A stretch of DNA of 64,000 bases, taken from NCBI RefSeq assembly GCF_037154075.1, contig NZ_JBANRJ010000001.1, positions 4,645,501 to 4,709,500 on the forward strand. Reading direction: 5' to 3'. The DNA is from Sphingobium aromaticiconvertens. Lineage in GTDB: Bacteria > Pseudomonadota > Alphaproteobacteria > Sphingomonadales > Sphingomonadaceae. The notes under the pieces were generated by a model, which ran no database searches, was not told the origin of the DNA, and saw only the letters and a program-made list of their open reading frames with translations. A program made the position numbers and the translations under genes. The stretch's first letter is position 1. Every line of letters begins with the position of its first letter. Shown piece after piece: positions 61,216 to 64,000 of the stretch.

Positions 61216-63413
61216 ACATCCGAACATCCCTGATTGCGGCCTCGCTGCTGGTGCTGGCAACAACGCCCGCCTACGCACAGGATGCGGCGACGCGGCCTGT
61301 CCTGATCGACGCGGCCAGGCTTGCCACTATGTCCGCGCAGGCCGATCGCTATCCGCTGTTCGCGCAGGAACTGGCCCGTACTCGTAAAGGGGTGGATGCC
61401 GCGATCCGCGCAGGCATCGACGTGCCAGCCCCCAAGGACCCAGGGGGTGGCGCGACGCACGAGCAGCACAAGCGTAATTACACGGCACTCTATGGCGCGG
61501 GACTGCTCTACCGCATCACCGGCGAGCATCGTTACGCCGATTATGCGCGCGACATGCTGCTCGTCTATGCAAAGCTGTATCCCACGCTTGGCCCGCATCC
61601 CGCCGCATCGAACCAGGCGGCCGGGCGACTATTCTGGCAAAGCCTCAACGACAGCGTCTGGCTGGTCTACGGCATCCAGGGCTATGATGCGATCCGCGAC
61701 ACGCTGACCCCCGCGCAGCGGCAGTTGATCGACGATAATGTGTTCCGCAGGATGGCGGCCTTCCTTTCGACCGGCTCGCCCAAGGTGTTCGACCGGATCC
61801 ACAATCATGCGACCTGGGCCAATGCCGGGGTTGGCATGACCGGCTATGTCCTGCGCGATCACAATCTGGTGGAAATGGCTTTGAAGGGACTCGACAAGAG
61901 CGGAAAGGCCGGCTTTCTGCGTCAGCTCGATCAGCTTTTTTCGCCCGACGGCTATTATGCCGAAGGCCCCTATTATCAGCGTTACGCGCTGCACCCCTTC
62001 GTCATTTTCGCTGCCGCGATCGAAGAGAACGAGCCACAGCGCAAGATATTTGCCTATCGCGACGGAATCGTTCTGAAGGCGATCCGCACGACCATTCAGC
62101 TAACCTATGATGGCCTGTTCTTCCCGCTGAACGACGCCATGCCGGACAAAAGCCTGCGGACCGAGGAACTCTATCAGGCGGTCGCGACCGGCTACGGCGT
62201 GACGAAGGACCCGACCCTGTTGTCGATCGCGCAGTGGCAGGGCCGGACGGTCCTCAGCCCGGACGGGCTGGCGGTGGCGCGCGATCTGGCAGGCGGCATG
62301 GCCAAACCCTTTCCCTTCGCATCGATGCTGCTGCGCGACGGGCCGAATGGGGATCAGGGCGCGCTGGCCATCATGCGCGCGGGACCGGGGGACAAGGACC
62401 AGCTTCTTCTCGCCAAAAATACCGCGCAGGGTATGGGCCATGGTCATTTCGACAAGCTCAACTGGCTGCTCTATGACGGCGGCAATGCGATCGTCACTGA
62501 TTATGGCGCGGCGCGCTTCCTGAATATCGAGGCGAAGGATGGTGGTCGCTATCTTCCCGAAAATGACAGCTGGGCGCAGCAGACCGTTGCCCACAACACG
62601 CTGGTCGTGGGAGAGGTCAGCCATTTCGGCGGCAATGAAAAACTGGCCGACACGCTGGCGCCCCGACAGATTTACTTCTCCGGCGATGCGCCGACGCGGA
62701 TCAGCACGGCCGAGATGACGGACGCCTATCCCGGCGTGACCTTTCGCCGGACACTGGCGCAACTGGTGGTCGAGGGCCTGAAAAGCCCGATCGTCATCGA
62801 TCTTTTGCGGGTGAAGGGAGACAAGGCGGCGCGCTATGACCTGCCGCTCCATTTCGCTGGCCATCTGATCGATACCGGCTTCGCCCTGAAGTCCAACGTC
62901 ACGATGCGACCCGTGTTGGGCAAAGCCAATGGCTATCAGCATCTTTGGGTGGATGCGACGGGCATGCCGGGCGCTGACAATGGTGTCGTCACCTGGATCG
63001 AGGATGGCCGTTTCTACAGCTATCGCGTCGCGACGCCCGGTGTGCAGATGATTTTGGGCGAAAGCGGAGCCAACGACCCGCGCTTCAACCTTCGTCGCGA
63101 GCCGGTGGTTATCCAGCGGCTGGACAATGCGAAGGACGCTGCCTTCGTCAGCCTGATCGAGCCGCATGGCCGTTATGACGCCGCGTCGGAAACGACGACG
63201 GGCAGCCGCAGCGCCGTCAAGGCCTTGCGCCATGTACGCGAAGGGGATGCCGATGTCGTGACGGTGGAAATGCTGGACGGCAGCCGCATCCTGCTGGCCG
63301 TGGCCGAGGATGCCGACCCTGACAGGGCGCATCGCGTGACCGTCGATGGCCGTCCGCTTGCATGGAAAGGGCATTTCGGCCGCTTCGACACGGCGAAGGA
63401 GACCGCCCGATGA
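61212..63413 (+). CDS. Oligoalginate lyase, polysaccharide lyase family 17
   Basis: A 733-residue exported lyase (signal 1-22, ending AYA) with an alpha-barrel domain and a heparinase II/III-like beta domain. Likely catalytic residues are Asn198-His199 (RIHNHATWANAG) and Tyr255 (YYAEGPYYQRYALHP), matching the spacing of known PL17 enzymes; GMGHGHFDKLNW supplies a further His. It degrades alginate oligomers from the end to unsaturated monouronate. Coupled to the PL6 gene upstream and to the transporter downstream (ATGA). Confidence 0.93.
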   Translation: MNIRTSLIAASLLVLATTPAYAQDAATRPVLIDAARLATMSAQADRYPLFAQELARTRKGVDAAIRAGIDVPAPKDPGGGATHEQHKRNYTALYGAGLLYRITGEHRYADYARDMLLVYAKLYPTLGPHPAASNQAAGRLFWQSLNDSVWLVYGIQGYDAIRDTLTPAQRQLIDDNVFRRMAAFLSTGSPKVFDRIHNHATWANAGVGMTGYVLRDHNLVEMALKGLDKSGKAGFLRQLDQLFSPDGYYAEGPYYQRYALHPFVIFAAAIEENEPQRKIFAYRDGIVLKAIRTTIQLTYDGLFFPLNDAMPDKSLRTEELYQAVATGYGVTKDPTLLSIAQWQGRTVLSPDGLAVARDLAGGMAKPFPFASMLLRDGPNGDQGALAIMRAGPGDKDQLLLAKNTAQGMGHGHFDKLNWLLYDGGNAIVTDYGAARFLNIEAKDGGRYLPENDSWAQQTVAHNTLVVGEVSHFGGNEKLADTLAPRQIYFSGDAPTRISTAEMTDAYPGVTFRRTLAQLVVEGLKSPIVIDLLRVKGDKAARYDLPLHFAGHLIDTGFALKSNVTMRPVLGKANGYQHLWVDATGMPGADNGVVTWIEDGRFYSYRVATPGVQMILGESGANDPRFNLRREPVVIQRLDNAKDAAFVSLIEPHGRYDAASETTTGSRSAVKALRHVREGDADVVTVEMLDGSRILLAVAEDADPDRAHRVTVDGRPLAWKGHFGRFDTAKETAR

Positions 63414-64000
63414 AAAATATGCGCTGGATGGTCATCACCCTGATCGGGCTGGCGACGGTCATCAACTATATCGACCGCAATGCCCTGGCCGTGATGTGGC
63501 CTGCGGTTTCCAAGGATATTGGCGCGGACAAGTCCGATTATGCGCTGCTCGTGACGATCTTCATGATCGCCTACGCTTTTGGCCAGTCGGTGTTCGGCAA
63601 GATATTCGACGTCATCGGCACGCGCATGGGGTTTGCCGTGTCGATCCTTTTCTGGTCGCTGTCGATCGGGTTGCATTCCATGGTCCGCTCGCTGGGCCTG
63701 CTGGCGTTGCTCCGGGTGACGCTTGGCGTAAGTGAGGCGGGCAACTGGCCGGGCGCGGCCAAGGCCAATGCGCTATGGTTTCCACAAAAGGAGAGGGCGC
63801 TCGCACAGGGCATATTCAATGCGGGCGCGTCCCTTGGCGCGATCGTGTCGGCGCCGCTCGTCGCCTTGCTCTTCACCGGGTTCGGCTGGCGCACGACGTT
63901 TCTGGTGATCGGCCTGCTGGGTTTCCTGTGGCTGGTGCCCTGGCTTTGGTTCTATCGCGCCGATCCCGATGCCCATCCCTGGCTGACGCAGGCGGAGCGG
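63410..64000 (+). CDS. MFS transporter, ACS/ExuT-like (partial, runs off window)
   Basis: The first 197 residues of an MFS carrier starting MKNMRWMVITLIGLATVINYIDRNALAVMWP, with the ACS-family loop GKIFDVIGTRMGF. ExuT-like proteins import hexuronates; here the cargo is probably the unsaturated uronate or DEH released by the lyases. Its ATG overlaps the PL17 stop. The 3' end lies beyond the window. Confidence 0.9.
   Translation, partial: MKNMRWMVITLIGLATVINYIDRNALAVMWPAVSKDIGADKSDYALLVTIFMIAYAFGQSVFGKIFDVIGTRMGFAVSILFWSLSIGLHSMVRSLGLLALLRVTLGVSEAGNWPGAAKANALWFPQKERALAQGIFNAGASLGAIVSAPLVALLFTGFGWRTTFLVIGLLGFLWLVPWLWFYRADPDAHPWLTQAER

Noticed and set aside
1..64000. CRISPR array, rRNA operon, IS element or prophage
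   Set aside because: No regularly spaced repeats, no rRNA-like stretch, and no transposase or phage structural gene was seen on either strand.

Overview
The window is high-GC alphaproteobacterial DNA. Several things point to a sphingomonad, probably Sphingobium or a close relative: an astexin/sphingonodin-type lasso peptide precursor, TonB-dependent uptake of sugars, an HPr-rel-A cluster, and generally Sphingomonadaceae-like proteins. The genus is inferred from protein similarity only. No rRNA, IS element or CRISPR array was seen.

Layout. (1) 1-12,395 looks like the end of an integrative conjugative element. It holds a lasso peptide precursor at the left edge, a divergent LysR regulator, a complete leftward trbB-C-D-E-J-K-L-F-G-I cluster plus DUF2274, and a LuxR/TraR-type regulator. 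It stops at the 3' end of tRNA-Gly(GCC), a typical integration site. Integrase, relaxase, coupling protein and the lasso B/C genes are not in the window and would lie to the left. (2) 12,690-14,399 is a housekeeping group: CnoX-type thioredoxin, LON-domain protein, Trm112-like protein. (3) 14,396-29,152 is the most interesting region. It is a sulfoquinovose (SQ) / sulfoquinovosyl-glycerol catabolic locus of the oxidative desulfonation (sulfo-SMO) type. A leftward operon encodes sulfoquinovosidase, a LacI regulator, an aldo/keto reductase, an SQ monooxygenase and a SorAB-like sulfite dehydrogenase. A TonB receptor and an MFS transporter serve uptake. A rightward operon encodes a YeiH-type sulfate exporter, glycerol-3-phosphate dehydrogenase and glycerol kinase. 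Both divergent promoter regions carry nearly the same 19-bp LacI-type operator, which ties the glycerol and export genes to the SQ genes. (4) 29,195-42,189 is ordinary chromosome: rlpA, DUF2239, xth, erpA, M23 peptidase, DUF455, bcp, glnE, thioesterase, YpfJ-type metalloprotease, patatin, bdhA, M20 peptidase and a small barrel-like protein. (5) 42,186-44,894 is an HPr-rel-A cluster (nucleotidyltransferase, HprK-related kinase A, PqqD-like chaperone) next to a Tat-signal small protein that may be its substrate. (6) 44,994-52,351 is phoR-pstSCAB-phoU-phoB with a Pho box. (7) 52,354-58,520 holds a ChaA-like antiporter, def, recR, fmt, truA, a GGDEF protein, a queuosine-precursor transporter and tRNA-Arg(TCT). 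(8) 58,987-64,000 is an alginate operon: PL6 lyase, PL17 oligoalginate lyase and the start of an MFS uronate transporter, behind a GntR-like operator.

How the SQ genes would work together (inference): the TonB receptor brings SQ-glycosides into the periplasm and the MFS protein carries them inside. The GH31 sulfoquinovosidase splits SQ-glycerol into SQ and glycerol. The monooxygenase turns SQ into sulfite and 6-oxo-glucose, and the reductase makes glucose. Sulfite is oxidised by SorAB, sulfate may leave through YeiH, and glycerol is taken by GlpK and GlpD into glycolysis.
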